NCBI RefSeq assembly: GCF_020509005.1 | Contig: NC_063015.1 | Span: forward strand, 1,612,001 to 1,676,000 | Direction of reading: 5' to 3' | Length of the DNA stretch: 64,000 nucleotides | Source: Fulvia fulva | Lineage: Eukaryota; Ascomycota; Dothideomycetes; Mycosphaerellales; Mycosphaerellaceae | Shown: positions 30,460 to 42,941 of the stretch, one piece after another | Numbering within the stretch: the first letter of the stretch is position 1 | Layout of the letters: each line of letters starts with the position of its first letter | The notes under the pieces: generated by a model | The model's database searches: none | Seen by the model: the letters and a program-made list of their open reading frames with translations, nothing else | Told to the model about the DNA's origin: nothing | Translations under genes and position numbers: made by a program

Positions 30460-31851
30460 TCAAGTGGTGTACTCGCGCTGGAGCAGCTTTGCGATGGTTG
30501 TGAGCTGAATGTTGCTCGTCCCCTCGTATATCTGTCCGATCTTGCTGTCTCTCCAGTACTTTTCGGCCAGGCCTTCTCTTACAAAGCCCATGCCACCCAT
30601 CCATTCGATGGCTTGACCGGACACCCTACCGGCTACATTCGAGGCATAGAGCTTCGCCATTGCCGCATCCATGACGAAGTCGTGGCCGGCTTCCTTTTTG
30701 CGCGATGCATTGTACACGAGCGACCGGGCGGCAACAATTTCCGTCCAGGCTTGGGCGAGCTGATGCTGCATGCCCTGGAACTCTCCCACAAGAGATCCGA
30801 ACTGCTTACGGTCGTTCCAGACATATGTCGCCGCATTCTCGAAGGCACCGATTGCGAGTCCTGTCATTTGAGCAGCAATACCGATGCGACCTTCATTCAG
30901 AAGCCCAATGGCGTACTTGTATCCGTGTCCTTCCTCGCCGAGAAGACTACCGTGCGGCACTGCACAGTCGTCGAAATCGATGACACAAGTCGATGATGCC
31001 TTGATACCAAGCTTCTTCTCCTTCTTCGCGATCTTGAGGCCTGGGTTCTCCTTATCGACCAAGAACGCAGTGATTCCCTTGTAGCCTTTCTCTGGATACA
31101 GATTCGCGAACACAATGAAGAATCCCGCTTCCATCGAGTTTGTGATCCACATCTTGCTGCCATTGATCACGTAGCCATCAGATGTCTTCTGGGCTTTGGT
31201 CTTCATTGCAAAGGCGTCTGATCCTGACGCTGGTTCTGACAAGCAGAAAGAGCCAACTGTGCTGGTAGCAAGCTGAGGTAGCCACTTCTTCTTGCTCTCC
31301 TCGCTTCCGTACTTCAGGATCGCAGTGTTTACCAAGGTATTGTGTACATCGCACATGACGCTGACGCTGGGATCAACTCTCGCAAGCTCTTCGATGCCAA
31401 CGATTGCGGCGGTGAAGTTCATGCCTGAGCCACCGTACTTCTCCGGGATCTCGACGCCCATCAGACCTTGCTCGAATAGCTTCTCCACGATGGTTGGGTC
31501 CATCTTCTCTGCCTCGTCCATCTCGCGGACCTTGGGCAGGATCTCCTCATTTGCGAACTTCTCCACTGATTCTTTCATCATCTGCTCGACTTCGCTAAGG
31601 TGGAAGATGGGTGTCGGTGTAAGGCCTTCCACGTCGACGGTGTGTGATTCGTTCGCATCCCGTCGTCGGGTGGTCGAGGACAGGCATCGTGCTCTGCAGA
31701 GATTTTGTTAAGCATACTCTCGAAACTCGCCGTGTGAATTGCCCTACGCTGGTACTGATCGCGAGAAGGCTGTCCGGCTCACCGGGGTTCTCGATGATGC
31801 GGATGCAGCAGCTCTCGCAAGTGGCCGCACCGTTTTCGCCAAGGACGCCAT
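30460..31851 (-). CDS. Mitochondrial short/branched-chain acyl-CoA dehydrogenase
   Basis: Two exons on the minus strand: 31851-31748 and 31693-30460, giving 445 aa. The 54-nt intron begins GTAGGG and ends CTGCAG. The join makes a continuous mitochondrial presequence rich in Arg, Ser and Ala (MASLAKTVRPLARAAASASS, then ARCLSSTTRRR). The enzyme part is complete: YGGSGMNFTAA, the FAD signature CLSEPASGSDAFAMKTKA and WITNSMEAGFFIVFA. The second signature is IEWMGGMGFVREG. The IYEGTSNIQLTTIA segment carries the likely catalytic Glu. Similarity is greatest to ACADSB/SCAD-type enzymes of isoleucine and short-chain fatty acid breakdown. Flavin is re-oxidised by electron transfer flavoprotein in the matrix. 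Confidence 0.9.
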
Positions 31852-32689
31852 GATGTCTCGCAGAATAGGTATACTGGGGGAAGACAGGTGTGGGCAGGTG
31901 GTGCAATGTGTGGTCTTTGTTCCTACAAGCTCGGAGGCGATATGCAAGATCTCATATGCCTTCTAGCCACCAATGTGCCCCGAATGTACCCGTTAGCCGT
32001 TCGGCAGAGACATGTGACACAAACAGACGGTTGGTAGAGTGAACTATAAGTGAGGACATTGTGGCTGATGATTCGTCCAGTAGAACAGCCACGGGATTTA
32101 CTCGGCATCAGGTTGTGCTCCCCACTTGTGGGCTCTGTGTTATCGGTGATATACAAGCTCTTCTCGGGGGTGTGTCGGTGTTCGACATGTTCCTCTCTCT
32201 TGTGGATTAAGGTTGTTACCTCCAGCCAGGCGTGAACGCTCGCGGAGAAGTCTCGGAGGCATGTGCAATGACCTCCTCGAGATGCCAACAAAGTACACGC
32301 TTCGACCCATCGTAGCCTTCGAGCAGTCTCTGGCAAGCGTGCCAGCAACACGCCTTCGTTACTTCACGCTTCCCCGACTGGCGATGATATCTTCGTTGAC
32401 ACAGTGCATTTCAAACGCTGGCATCAGAGGCATGGCCGGCCCAACACTGTCCAGCCTGACGCAACCTTCGACACCGCGGCCGATACACCACCTGCACCTT
32501 CCACCTCCAACACAGCTTCGTCACGAGAATTTCTCGCTCGTCCCGTCACGTTCGACACAACAATGTCGTTTGGAACGCGTTCATGAATGCACAAAGGTAC
32601 GACTTTGTTGTTACAAATAGCATTGCTTGCGCATATGGCTCAGATAGGAGACCTCATGCTGCTGAACACCTCATATCTTTGGAACAACA
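31852..32689. other. Intergenic region
   Basis: Upstream of the acyl-CoA dehydrogenase and downstream of the sulfotransferase-like gene. No supported gene. Confidence 0.3.
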
Positions 32690-33580
32690 CTAGCTGCTCC
32701 TGACCACAACATCCATCAGCTTATCGCCATAACCTCTCCCATACGCCCACCAGCCGAGCCACGCGACTACAATCGGCGCCATCACCTTCAACAGCTTCGT
32801 CGTCACAGCAAGAAGCCTAAGTGGCAATACAACCTTCTTATGCAACTTCGCAGCAAAATCGCCCTCATTGATCTTCGGAAACGGCTTGTCCGGAACAGGC
32901 TTCCCAAGATGCTTACACAGCGGCTCCCAGCCATCCCTTGCATGCCACACCAGCAACCTCTCCTGCGGCACAACACTCTTGACATAAGCATTGTGCTCTT
33001 CATACCCTTTTCCCAGCCTGGCCGTGTCAGACCAGTTGCCACCGGACCAAACATGCAGACTGTAACGCAGCACCGGGAAGTAATCGTAACAGTGCTCGAA
33101 ATCGATGTACTCGAGGAAGTGAGTGAACATCTTGGTTCGGAGGATTGGCAGGAAAGTGGCCTCGACCGATTTGATCCAGCCGGCGGTGTCACGTTCGGTT
33201 AGAATGACTTTTGCATTGGGATATGCCGCCAGCAACTCGTCCACGAAAAGGACACAAGGGATGTCAGTAGTGGCATCATAAGGCCAGAGAACTTCGTCAA
33301 AGTCGTCGGCTGTCTTCCAACGCTGTTCAGCACCGTTGAAGTACTTTGCTTCGATCTGTTTGCGCCACTTCCGGATGGTCATGTTGGAGTTATCGCGGCC
33401 CATTTCCACGCAGTGGTATGGGTTCAGGCCAAGCTGTCGCAGGCCTGCGTATGTTGACATTGTGCCTGTTCGGCTGAGACCGAGACAGAGTACCTCCATC
33501 GGCTTCTGTCGAGGCTGTCGTGGTCTGATGCAGTGGGAGGTCCATTCGAGGCCTGCTTCTTCTGCAGCTGATTTGGGCAT
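32690..33580 (-). CDS. Sulfotransferase-fold P-loop protein (Sulfotransfer_4 type)
   Basis: Single exon, 296 aa, starting MPKSAAEEAGLEW. The phosphosulfate-binding loop is visible as VLCLGLSRTGTMSTYAGLRQ near residue 30. VILTERDTAGWIKSV, the likely 3'-phosphate site, follows. This pattern belongs to a large fungal group (PF17784), often misnamed NAD-dependent epimerase, whose substrates are mostly unknown. The C-terminus has one hydrophobic segment (APIVVAWLGWWAYG), which could anchor it to a membrane. The start is the first ATG; the frame is open about nine codons upstream, but only with a non-ATG codon. Confidence 0.75.
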   Translation of the reverse strand: MPKSAAEEAGLEWTSHCIRPRQPRQKPMEVLCLGLSRTGTMSTYAGLRQLGLNPYHCVEMGRDNSNMTIRKWRKQIEAKYFNGAEQRWKTADDFDEVLWPYDATTDIPCVLFVDELLAAYPNAKVILTERDTAGWIKSVEATFLPILRTKMFTHFLEYIDFEHCYDYFPVLRYSLHVWSGGNWSDTARLGKGYEEHNAYVKSVVPQERLLVWHARDGWEPLCKHLGKPVPDKPFPKINEGDFAAKLHKKVVLPLRLLAVTTKLLKVMAPIVVAWLGWWAYGRGYGDKLMDVVVRSS

Positions 33581-35044
33581 GGTGCATGTGAGGGTTGCGT
33601 TGACCAAGGCGAAACTTACTGGTAACGGTCCCTACATCAATGCCTCAACACTGTGTCGCACAGATGTAAGATGAAGCTGAGGTGGTGTGCCACATGGGCT
33701 CTTCTCGTTCCCGAAGGAACGCAAGTTCGAATCCTTCCACCTAGAATGGTCCTTAGCCATCATTTGGCGCCAAGACCACTTCCATGCAGCCCTAGCAGGA
33801 TCTGTATCGAGGCTTTAATCTTCATGTTATAGCTTTCTTCTCACTTCTCTTCGAGGTAGTACAGCTGGGGCTCGGGTTCGCATTTACTCGCAGATACTGT
33901 TCGACTAACCACCACGAAGGCGCCTGCTATTTGATCTGTATGTTGGCATGCCGTCAAATGCTTACTCCGAAGACATGGCCAAGCTCCTCAAGAGTGCACT
34001 ATTTGGTTCTACGAGGAGATTGGCCGTAGGACTGAAGTGAGATGGGTAAGTTGTATAGCACTTACTCTTGGGAAAAGAACAAATTTAAGAAGAATTCCAC
34101 AACGTTCAGTCCAGCGTAGAATCAGAATGTGCCAGCAGGCGTAAGGGCTGCCAACACGAGGGAGAGAAATAGTGAGGATGGCAACCCAAGAAATTTTGGT
34201 AACTTCATAGGTATAGCCCACGACGTGCCAGCGTTACGATAGATCAACGTTGGTGGCAGAAACTACAGCAAAGGATGTGGTTGTGCCTGCCAGAACGACT
34301 TCCACGGAAGTCGACCGCCGGAAAGGCAGGAACCAACATATTTCCAATGCGATTTCGTCAACAGACACCGAACAAACAGAGGCAATGCATCGTCAGAATG
34401 GCATGGCAATCCTGCACAAGCAGGCCACTTCGATTCTTCACAAATGAGGAACACGTGTAGCGGCCCTCGCTGTCAGTATCAGTGCGACGCCTCGAAAAGG
34501 GTACCGATCGCCATCGTCATGTCGATGGATTAGCAAGTGCGAAGATGATGATGTTAATGAAGAAAAGACATTGTGACAGGAAAAAACACTGTTTCGGCTT
34601 GCAGAACGGCATCCTCTACCACTCCACGCCAAGACAAACACAAACACAGTGTTCGATGATCATACCGCATTGACTCAACCCTCCCCTCGCCAAGGCATGC
34701 AGAACGATGAGCCGTCAAAGGCACTTCTGTCCCAAACCCGTACCGTCATCGACATTGCATGTATGTTGCACTTTCCTTATCGGAAGAGATGATCCTCCAC
34801 TGCTCGGCGAGATAGGCAGATGCATCGGCCGCTGCGCGCCTCAATCTCTAACATTGCGCCGACCACGCGGCAGCCATGTCTGAAATCAGTCAATGTGTGG
34901 ATCCTCACGCATGTAGCGGAGGTAGAATTTCCAGACCGAGTTTTGCAGCAGCAACGGGTTTGCGTTGGCCGCTTTGGGCTATCCTTGGCCAGGCCTTATC
35001 GCTGGTGGATCTGTACTGTGGGCTGAAATGACTATAAGAAGAGA
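33581..35044. other. Long intergenic region
   Basis: Between divergent genes (sulfotransferase-like and amidase), so it should hold both promoters. No protein gene was supported. A tRNA-Ser-like remnant around 33680-33742 is described in the findings. Confidence 0.3.
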
Positions 35045-37062
35045 ATGGCACTGTCAATTCTCGTTTTAGTTGTCCTTGAAAGTCGTGAAGCTATACCTAG
35101 CCTCTGCCAGATGCTGCTCTCCGTGGTGGCTTTGGCCATTGGTTTGGTTGGACGGTCTTTTTCCTACTCCTTGACACCGACCGGCCAGACGGTAAAGCTT
35201 GATGGCGTCTCCTACTATCTACCCGCAACTCCGGTCACCAAAGTTGTTCAGAAAGAGCTGATCTCGAAAGCGGAAAGCTCTGGAGCACTTCTGCCGGTGA
35301 CTGTTGTCATCAGCAACACCTCGACATTCAGCGCCACGGATGTGTCAAGGACAGTCGAGGCATACAAGGGAATCGATGATGTCTTCTCCGAAGGCTCTCT
35401 CGAGGCGGTCTATGTTCAGCACACTGGCCGGTTGCAGACACCGTACGCAAACACGACAAACAACACTTCCATCTTAGTGAGCAGTGTCGCGTCGAATGGC
35501 ACTGTCATACCTCCAGGTCCCTACTTCGTCTCTTCGACTGGTGCAGTGTACGAAGCATGGCGACTCTACAGCGACTTTGCTGGAGCTTTCACGGAGCCGA
35601 TCATCGCCAATGTCGACGGCACATACAGCGTGCTTCCAGCAGGTGTCCCGGGGCAGTCTCTAGCAGTCGCAGTACCTTCGCGACTGTACTTCACCAGGAC
35701 TGCAGAGAAACCGCTAGCTGGAGTGCGTCTGGGCATGAAGGACATCTACGACATTGCCGGAGTCAAGGCTAGCAACGGCAATCGCGCCTGGTATCATCTT
35801 TACCCACCAGCCTCGGAGCACGCCACACCGGTGAAACGTTTGATCGAAGCGGGAGCCGTAATTGTCGGCAAGATGAAGACTTCGCAGTTTGCGAACGGTG
35901 AAGAGGCAACTGCTGACTGGGTCGACTACCACTCGCCCTTCAATCCCCGAGGTGATGGCTACCAAGATCCTTCTTCTTCCAGCTCAGGCCCGGGTGCTGG
36001 AGCGGCGAGTTATCCCTGGCTTGACCTAACCTTGGGGTCCGACACTGGTGGTTCGATCCGAGGGCCATCGCAGGTGGGTGGCCTCTACGGCAACCGTCCA
36101 TCGCACGATCTAGTCACTCTCGAGAACACCATGGCCCTTGCTCCCCAACTAGATACTGGCGGCTTCCTGGCGAAAGATCCCGTCCTGTGGGCTGAGGCCG
36201 CTGCAGCGCTTTGCGGAGATAACATCACCATCTCACACAAGTTTCCCAAGCAGATCAAGACAGACAACTTCCCGACTCACGTGTCCAGAAATGGCGACCA
36301 GCTGATCCTCGACTTCCTCGGCAATGTGAGCTCGTTTCTGGATGCGGAGGTTGCTGCTTGGGATATCAACGACGCATGGAACTCTTCGCATCCTGCTGAC
36401 ATCGACACCGATCTGACCGATCTGCTCAACCTGACGTACCCGATCCTCATTTCCCAGCAGCAGACACGACTCGTCCGCGACCCATTCTATGCTGACTATG
36501 CTGCAGCGCATGAAGGACGGCGCCCGTTCGTCGACCCGGCCCCTTTGATACGCTGGGCATTTGGCGACTCTTACGCAAACGACACCGTGGACATAGCGAA
36601 CCACAACCGGACAGTCTTCGCGGACTGGGTCTCCAGCGAGGTTCTGGTGGCTGATGAAGACACCTGCAGCGACTCGCTGCTGTTCTACGTTGGCTCCCAA
36701 GCACGAGCAAACTACCGCAATGAGTATAATGGCGAGCCTTCGGTGCCATTCGGATTCTCCATCAGCCGCGTCAGCTCATATTGGGGTGGTCCTGACTTTG
36801 TGTTGCCTCGTAAGTTTGATAGCTCGCTTCGCGCTATGCTCTTGCTGACTTTTATGCAGTTGGCTCCGCCAGCTACTTCTCCAACATTACCCTTCACGAG
36901 GAGTATCTGCCTGTGACGGTCGATATCCTAGCGGCCAAAGGCTGCGATGGCATGATCTATGGTCTTGTCCAAGATCTGGTGGAGGCTGATGTCCTGAAGC
37001 CGAGTGTGGCTGGCTATAGTAATACTGATGGCGGCGAAGTCCTCTTCAAGCGTGATCGGTAG
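35045..37062 (+). CDS. Amidase-signature family protein with secretory leader
   Basis: Two exons, 35045-36809 and 36860-37062, giving 655 aa. The 50-nt intron (GTAAGT...TGCAG) joins FVLP to [18 protein letters not shown]. The N-terminus is hydrophobic. A start at the internal Met (35111, [18 protein letters not shown]) gives a cleaner signal peptide. After a roughly 190-residue N-terminal domain common in this fungal subgroup comes the amidase core. Its catalytic Lys is in [14 protein letters not shown], the cis-Ser in SSSSGPGAG, and the nucleophile Ser in [12 protein letters not shown]. All three are present. It would hydrolyse an amide bond in a secreted or luminal setting; the substrate is unknown. 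Many sequons agree with secretion. Its stop is 41 bp from that of the convergent DUF218 gene. Confidence 0.85.
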
Positions 37063-37102
37063 TAATGAGATAGAGCTTCGATCCAGATATATGTGCAACA
37101 TC

Positions 37103-37933
37103 TCAACGGTGATACATCCAATCAGTCGTCTGATCTTCCCACGGCAGCCGCCTCGGGAACGTTTCGCAACCACTGACACCTCCCTGCCATTCGAGGAGCC
37201 CGATGATCTGTGGTTCCAGCTTCCAGCCCAAGAAGACATGGGCCTTGTCTGTATTCCAGTTCCTCTCTAGGCGCTTTTGAAGCAGTGGCATCCGAACACC
37301 ATAAGGATCGGCGGCGAAGAACCTGTAGGCACGTTCATGCTCACCACGCTGCGTGAAGTTCAGCTCGTCCAGCGTAAAGGGAGGATTGACTCCTTGGACT
37401 CGAATCCTGTGATGCGGCCACTTGATCGCGGGAGCATGGAGCTCTAAGAAACGTCGTTCCTTGAAGGCGTGTGTAACCACTGTAATGTTCGTGGGGTAGT
37501 CACCAGTCAGCTGCCGGAAGCGAATGACTGAGAAGAGTAAGTTCTGGTAGCTGTCTGTGGCCAACTGCTCCAGACCAAAGCGAACGCCGGCTGGGAAGAG
37601 GACGGCATTGTTATCGACAATATGTCGGAGGATGGTGGCATAGCTCTCCGCTTCTGATCGTGGTGCTTGGGTAGTTCTCCCTCCGGAGAACATCAGCAGC
37701 GCTCGCGGGTCATTGTGTACGGCCAGCGCAGCGCTTATGATGTGCTGGATAAAGGTCTCATGTTCGCCAGGCTTGTTTCGTAGTGGATCTGATCGCTGAA
37801 AAGGCTGTAAGATCCACTGGTCTTCGGCGGTGTTGAAACCATCGGCCATGTAGGTCGCGTGACAGCATACCAGTACCAGCTCGGTCGTTTTGTTGATGTC
37901 GGCATTGTCCTTGAAACCAGTGATCTCGGTCAT
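37103..37933 (-). CDS. DUF218 (YdcF-like) family protein
   Basis: Single exon, 276 aa. Visible motifs are LVLVCCHATY at the start of the fold, LLMFSGGRTT, then the SEAESYATILRHI helix and NITVVTHAFKERRFLELHA. This order, with strand-GG-R-T and SEA/E, is the DUF218 pattern known from bacterial YdcF and SanA and from fungal homologues. The biochemical function is unclear; a nucleotide-like binding fold has been proposed. No signal peptide or membrane segment is seen. Confidence 0.75.
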   Translation of the reverse strand: MTEITGFKDNADINKTTELVLVCCHATYMADGFNTAEDQWILQPFQRSDPLRNKPGEHETFIQHIISAALAVHNDPRALLMFSGGRTTQAPRSEAESYATILRHIVDNNAVLFPAGVRFGLEQLATDSYQNLLFSVIRFRQLTGDYPTNITVVTHAFKERRFLELHAPAIKWPHHRIRVQGVNPPFTLDELNFTQRGEHERAYRFFAADPYGVRMPLLQKRLERNWNTDKAHVFLGWKLEPQIIGLLEWQGGVSGCETFPRRLPWEDQTTDWMYHR

Positions 37934-38993
37934 GACGCCGAGCGCTCACCGCCGGTGGATGCGGTCTGTATGTCTGCAGGCGCCGCAATAGTAGTAGTGC
38001 TGTCTCGGTGTGGCTCCTTGATCTGGCGCTGCTATATGAGATGTTCACGGCTACTGTATACCTCCTAGCGATGGTATCAAATTCTATCGTTGTCTTTTTC
38101 GATGAAGAGATGCGTCGCTGGGATGTCAGAGATCGATCTGGCGGACTGGGGGGACGGGATGCCCATTGCCAGCGAGACGAAGGATTGCCCACTTTTCGAG
38201 GCCATCAATGTACAGCATCAATTGCAAGAGGCCTCAGGCTCCAATACAACTTACAGTCGATGTTTCTACCTGCACACCGCTATGTGCGACAGTGAGACAT
38301 ACGACCTTCTGGCCGCGAGCAGCGTGCGTGGTTGTTCGGGGAAAAGTGCTTCGGCAGAGACTGCTTGGCAGTATTCTATGTACTTTGATACTCTCGCCGA
38401 CCATCGACAGTATGCGGCCCGATGCAGGAACAGTATTGCAGGTATACGCTATCCGTGCTGCTGCAGTTCGGCTTCAGCGTTGCAATCGTGGTGCTCGACG
38501 TCTTTGGAGCAGTCGCCGCTGCTGTGCAAGTGTGTTCGCGAATGTGGCGCAGTAGTACTGTACTGTAGACTGTAGTGGCAATACGAGACGAGACGGGTAG
38601 CTGCCGAAGCGCCTTCTCAGTTCTCAGAATAGTTAGTTCTAGTAGCGCTGGACGGACGCGCATGCAAACTTGAAAGGCCTTCTGCTTGGTGAAAAGGGTT
38701 GCGTCGAACAGCCTTGACCGCAGCGTAACAACGTCTTCCTTTGCCATATCTCACTGTGTGCCACCGTATACATACATACGCACGAACGCCCAGCATTTCG
38801 TCTCCAACATTCGCTCGTCAGCCGTCACCCTGAAACACACTATCAAAGGAGTTGGCCAATCGTCACTTCACCCTTGGCGAAAGTCCCTTGGATCTGCGCG
38901 TGTACGAGCTTGTGTACGAGCTTGTGCAAGGACGAGAAGAAGTGGTCGCCGACACTCGACCAGCATTTCTCCTTCTGCGGCAACAGACCGCTT
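37934..38993. other. Intergenic region
   Basis: Lies between divergent DUF218 and chitin synthase genes. A 161-codon plus frame (38090-38575) has no domain and ends in Cys/Ser-rich sequence unlike a real C-terminus. A 12-bp unit GTGTACGAGCTT is doubled near 38899-38922. Confidence 0.3.
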
Positions 38994-39083
38994 CATCCAT
39001 CCATCATCACCGCCATCACCATCACCGCCATCACCATCACCACCACCACCGCCATCACCACCACCACCACCACCACCACCACT
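38994..39083 (+). repeat. CAC/CAT trinucleotide microsatellite
   Basis: About 90 bp of CAT, CAC and CGC triplets ending in an uninterrupted run of CAC (39053-39082). It lies about 165-250 bp upstream of the chitin synthase start, in its promoter or 5' UTR. Confidence 0.85.
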
Positions 39084-39246
39084 CTTCACCACCGAGGAGG
39101 CTAGCTCTTTGTTGAGGCGAGCCTTTGTCCCTCGTTCACGACTGTGCCCACGCGGCTCATCCCACCCAGGCACAACAGACCGATCACGAGCACCTGAACC
39201 ATCCATTGTCATTTTGACAGCCTAAGCAGAGCATATTCCCACCACC

Positions 39247-42088
39247 ATGGCCTACCAAGGAGCTGGAGGCTACGATAACGGCCATAATTTGCATGACATG
39301 CCTCACGACACGAACGTATGTTTGTGTACCAAAACCTTGTCATATTTTTGTCAGCTGACCATTCCCAGCAACCATACCACCAGCCACCACACCGAGACAG
39401 CGATGACGAGCAAGAGCGATCCCTACTTCACAACAATGGCCCATTTGCGGGACCTTTCGATGAGCCCAATAGCCGCGCTGGCACCCCCGGCGGCCACGAT
39501 GCTAAGGGATACTCGTTAGAAGAGTCGTACGTGGCTGCGGGAGGTCACGCGCCTCCTTATAATGGCTATCAAGAGTACAGCGGTGTGACACTCGAGGACC
39601 CCGGCTACGGCGCCCCAGACCGTGTACCGAGCCCATACTCACGCAGCGAGACTGGCAGCACAGAGGCCTGGCGCCAACGTCAACAGCCAGGCGCAGCTGC
39701 AGGCGGTCTGAAGCGCAATGCCACGCGTAAGGTTAAGCTTGTGCAGGGTGCTGTGTTGAGCGCAGACTACCCGGTGCCTTCTGCCATTCAGAACGCCGTG
39801 CAAGCGAAGTACAGGAATGATCTCGAGAGCGGCAGCGAGGAATTCACACATCTGCGATACACTGCCGCAACTTGCGACCCCAACGACTTCACCCTCAAGA
39901 ATGGCTACAATCTTCGACCGGCGATGTACAACCGACACACCGAGCTGTTGATTGCCATCACATACTACAACGAAGACAAGACCCTGACCTCGCGAACGTT
40001 GCACGGTGTTATGCAGAACATCCGCGATATCGTGAACATCAAGAAATCAGAGTTCTGGAACAAGGGTGGCCCAGCCTGGCAAAAGATTGTGGTGTGTCTG
40101 GTGTTCGACGGTATCGACCCTTGCGACAAGGGCACCCTTGATGTGCTCGCTACTATTGGTATCTACCAGGACGGTATCATGAAGAGGGACATTGACGGCA
40201 AAGAGACGGTCGCGCATATCTTCGAATACACAACACAGTTGTCGGTTACATCGAACCAACAGCTGATTCGACCACTCGACGATGGCCCGTCAACTCTGCC
40301 CCCAGTGCAGATGATGTTCTGTTTGAAGCAGAAGAACAGCAAGAAGATCAACTCCCACAGATGGCTCTTCACTGCATTCGGACGCATCTTGAACCCAGAA
40401 GTCTGCATTCTGCTCGACGCTGGAACGAAGCCCGGCCACAAAGCGCTACTCGCACTGTGGGAGGCGTTCTACAACGACAAGGATCTTGGAGGTGCTTGCG
40501 GTGAGATTCACGCACTCCTCGGTAAGGGCTGGAAGAATCTGCTCAACCCACTGGTTGCTATTCAGAACTTCGAGTACAAAATCTCCAACATCCTGGACAA
40601 GCCGCTGGAGTCCTCATTCGGATATGTGTCTGTGCTTCCAGGTGCCTTTTCCGCCTACAGATTCCGCGCTATCATGGGTCGTCCGCTCGAGCAATACTTC
40701 CACGGTGACCACACGCTCTCCAAACAGCTTGGACCAAAGGGTATTGAGGGCATGAACATTTTCAAGAAGAACATGTTCTTGGCCGAGGATCGTATTCTGT
40801 GCTTCGAGCTGGTTGCGAAGGCCGGCAGCAAGTGGCATTTGACTTACGTCAAGGCTTCAAAGGGTGAGACTGATGTGCCAGAAGGCGCTCCAGAGTTCAT
40901 CGGTCAGCGACGACGATGGCTGAACGGTTCCTTTGCCGCCACACTCTACTCCCTTATGCATTTCGGTCGCATGTACCGCTCTGGACACAACATCCTCCGC
41001 ATGATCTTCTTCCACATCCAGCTGATCTACAACATTGCGACTGTCACACTATCTTGGTTCTCATTGGGTATGTTGTGATCACCACGAGGTCGACTTACAA
41101 TAGCTAACGTTCTACAGCTTCCTACTACTTGACAACAGCTGTTATCATCGATTTGGTTGGCACACCGAGCTCCAGCAACGATCAACGAGCGTTCCCATTC
41201 GGCAACGAGGCCACCCCGATCGTCAACACCATCGTCAAATACATCTACCTGGCATTCCTCCTCCTGCAATTCATCCTTGCGCTTGGTAACAGGCCCAAGG
41301 GAAGCAAGTGGTCATACATTGTCTCTTTTGTGGTGTACGCCGTTATCCAGCTTTACATCATCGTCGACTCCTTCTACCTGGTCATTCACGCTTTCACGAG
41401 CGGCTCTGGTGGCACGCTGGATACAAGTGGCTCCGCGGGAGATTTTATCAAGTCCTTTGTCTCCTCCACCGGACCTGGTATTATCATTATCGCACTTGCT
41501 GCGACCTTTGGTCTCTACTTTGTGGCATCCTTCCTCTACCTGGATCCATGGCACATGTTCACTTCTTTTGGTCAATACCTGCTCATGATGACCAGCTACA
41601 TCAACATTCTGATGGTCTACGCTTTCAGCAATTGGCACGATGTGTCCTGGGGAACCAAGGGTTCCGACAAAGCCGAAGCGCTGCCATCTGCCACCACACA
41701 AAAGGGTGCAGACGGTAAGACGACTGTCATCGAAGAAGTCGACCTGCCACAAGCCGACATTGATTCACAATTCGAGCAGACTGTCAAGCGTGCACTCACA
41801 CCCTACGTTGCACCCAAGGAGGACACCAAGAAGACTCTCGAGGACTCTTACAAATCTTTCCGTACTCGTCTCGTCACTTTCTGGATCTTCTCGAACGCCC
41901 TCCTCGCAGTCGCCATCACGTCCGATAACTTTGACAAGTTCGGCTTCTCGAGCGGTGCCACGACCAGAACCGCCAACTTCTTCAGAGCGTTGCTGTGGGC
42001 CACCGCTGCACTATCTTTCATCCGTTTCATCGGATGTGTGTACTTCCTGTTCAAGAGTGGAGCGCTCGCCATCTGCGCGAGAAGATAA
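39247..42088 (+). CDS. Class III chitin synthase
   Basis: Three exons, 39247-39315, 39369-41067 and 41118-42088, giving 912 aa. Introns are 53 and 50 nt, GT-AG. The join at intron 2 restores WFSLASYYLTT. Chitin synthases polymerise UDP-GlcNAc across the plasma membrane; class III enzymes are restricted to filamentous fungi and support hyphal tip growth. Visible motifs are [49 protein letters not shown], the ED of [10 protein letters not shown], and [13 protein letters not shown] block of membrane helices fills the C-terminal third. The N-terminus is hydrophilic and disordered (about 120 residues), as is usual for the class. No myosin head, so not class V or VII. Confidence 0.93.
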
Positions 42089-42941
42089 TCAATCGGAACT
42101 CGAAACGGACTGGAGCCGCACGAACCGAGTCATGTCCTACTACTACAAAAAAGATGTGCTGCTATTTCTTTACGCCAACGATACCTGTAGAATCAATGCA
42201 GCGCGGGATTGGATTGGGTCGATTGGATGGAGCTGGGGTTCTTTTGGCGTATTGAGCGGATGGATAGGAGTTGTTTCCTCTTATCAGTATTACCATGCAG
42301 CGGAATGAATACGCGATGGAATTATTCGGCAGTGCGTGAGAGGCTTAGATAGTGCCCGTGTGTTAGAATGTCATGAAACTTCTCTATGTTGCAGGTTGTT
42401 CCGATGTTGCGTGATGTGTCTCATGATTTGTCTGGCTATACAATTGGATACGCGAATTGGTTGGCCTTTGGTGCTTGGGAGCTAGTAAATGTCTGCATTT
42501 CCGCGGAACGAGATTACGGATGTTGCACAGGTTGGTAGTACGAAGTTCGGGTAGTGTTCTCGCATTGTCGTATGCAGGAGCGTCATGTGCTTTTATGGGT
42601 GATGTGGCTTGTGATTGGAGCGCGCGGGCTAGAGGATGTTCTTGACGCGCGAAATGATTGTCATTCACTCTTTACTCTACACTAACTTGTCATGTGCCGG
42701 CACAAGAAGCCATACGCTTGCGCGCTGATTCGGAAGTCTCTTCTCGGATCGACACGACGTTTCAACGATGGGCGTTCTCGCGAGAATCGTTGCGAAGAAT
42801 GCTGCATCGACAATACATCGTTCGACAGAAACAGCTATGGCCTCACCGCGTCACATCTCTTAAGAGTGCCGACTCTCCAGCAGACTTGAGAAACCTCTGG
42901 ACAACAAGCTTGTAGCCGAGCGTACCGGAGGTGGAGGTGTA
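42089..42941. other. Intergenic region between convergent genes
   Basis: Three-prime flanks of the chitin synthase and the F-box-like gene. No supported feature. Confidence 0.35.

Noticed and set aside
36860..36916. End of the amidase as the unspliced frame
   Set aside because: The unspliced reading ends in [15 protein letters not shown]. Splicing at GTAAGT/TGCAG instead gives [20 protein letters not shown], which continues the family's C-terminal part.
38090..38575. 161-codon plus-strand frame before the chitin synthase
   Set aside because: No domain, Cys/Ser-rich random composition, and no splice continuation.
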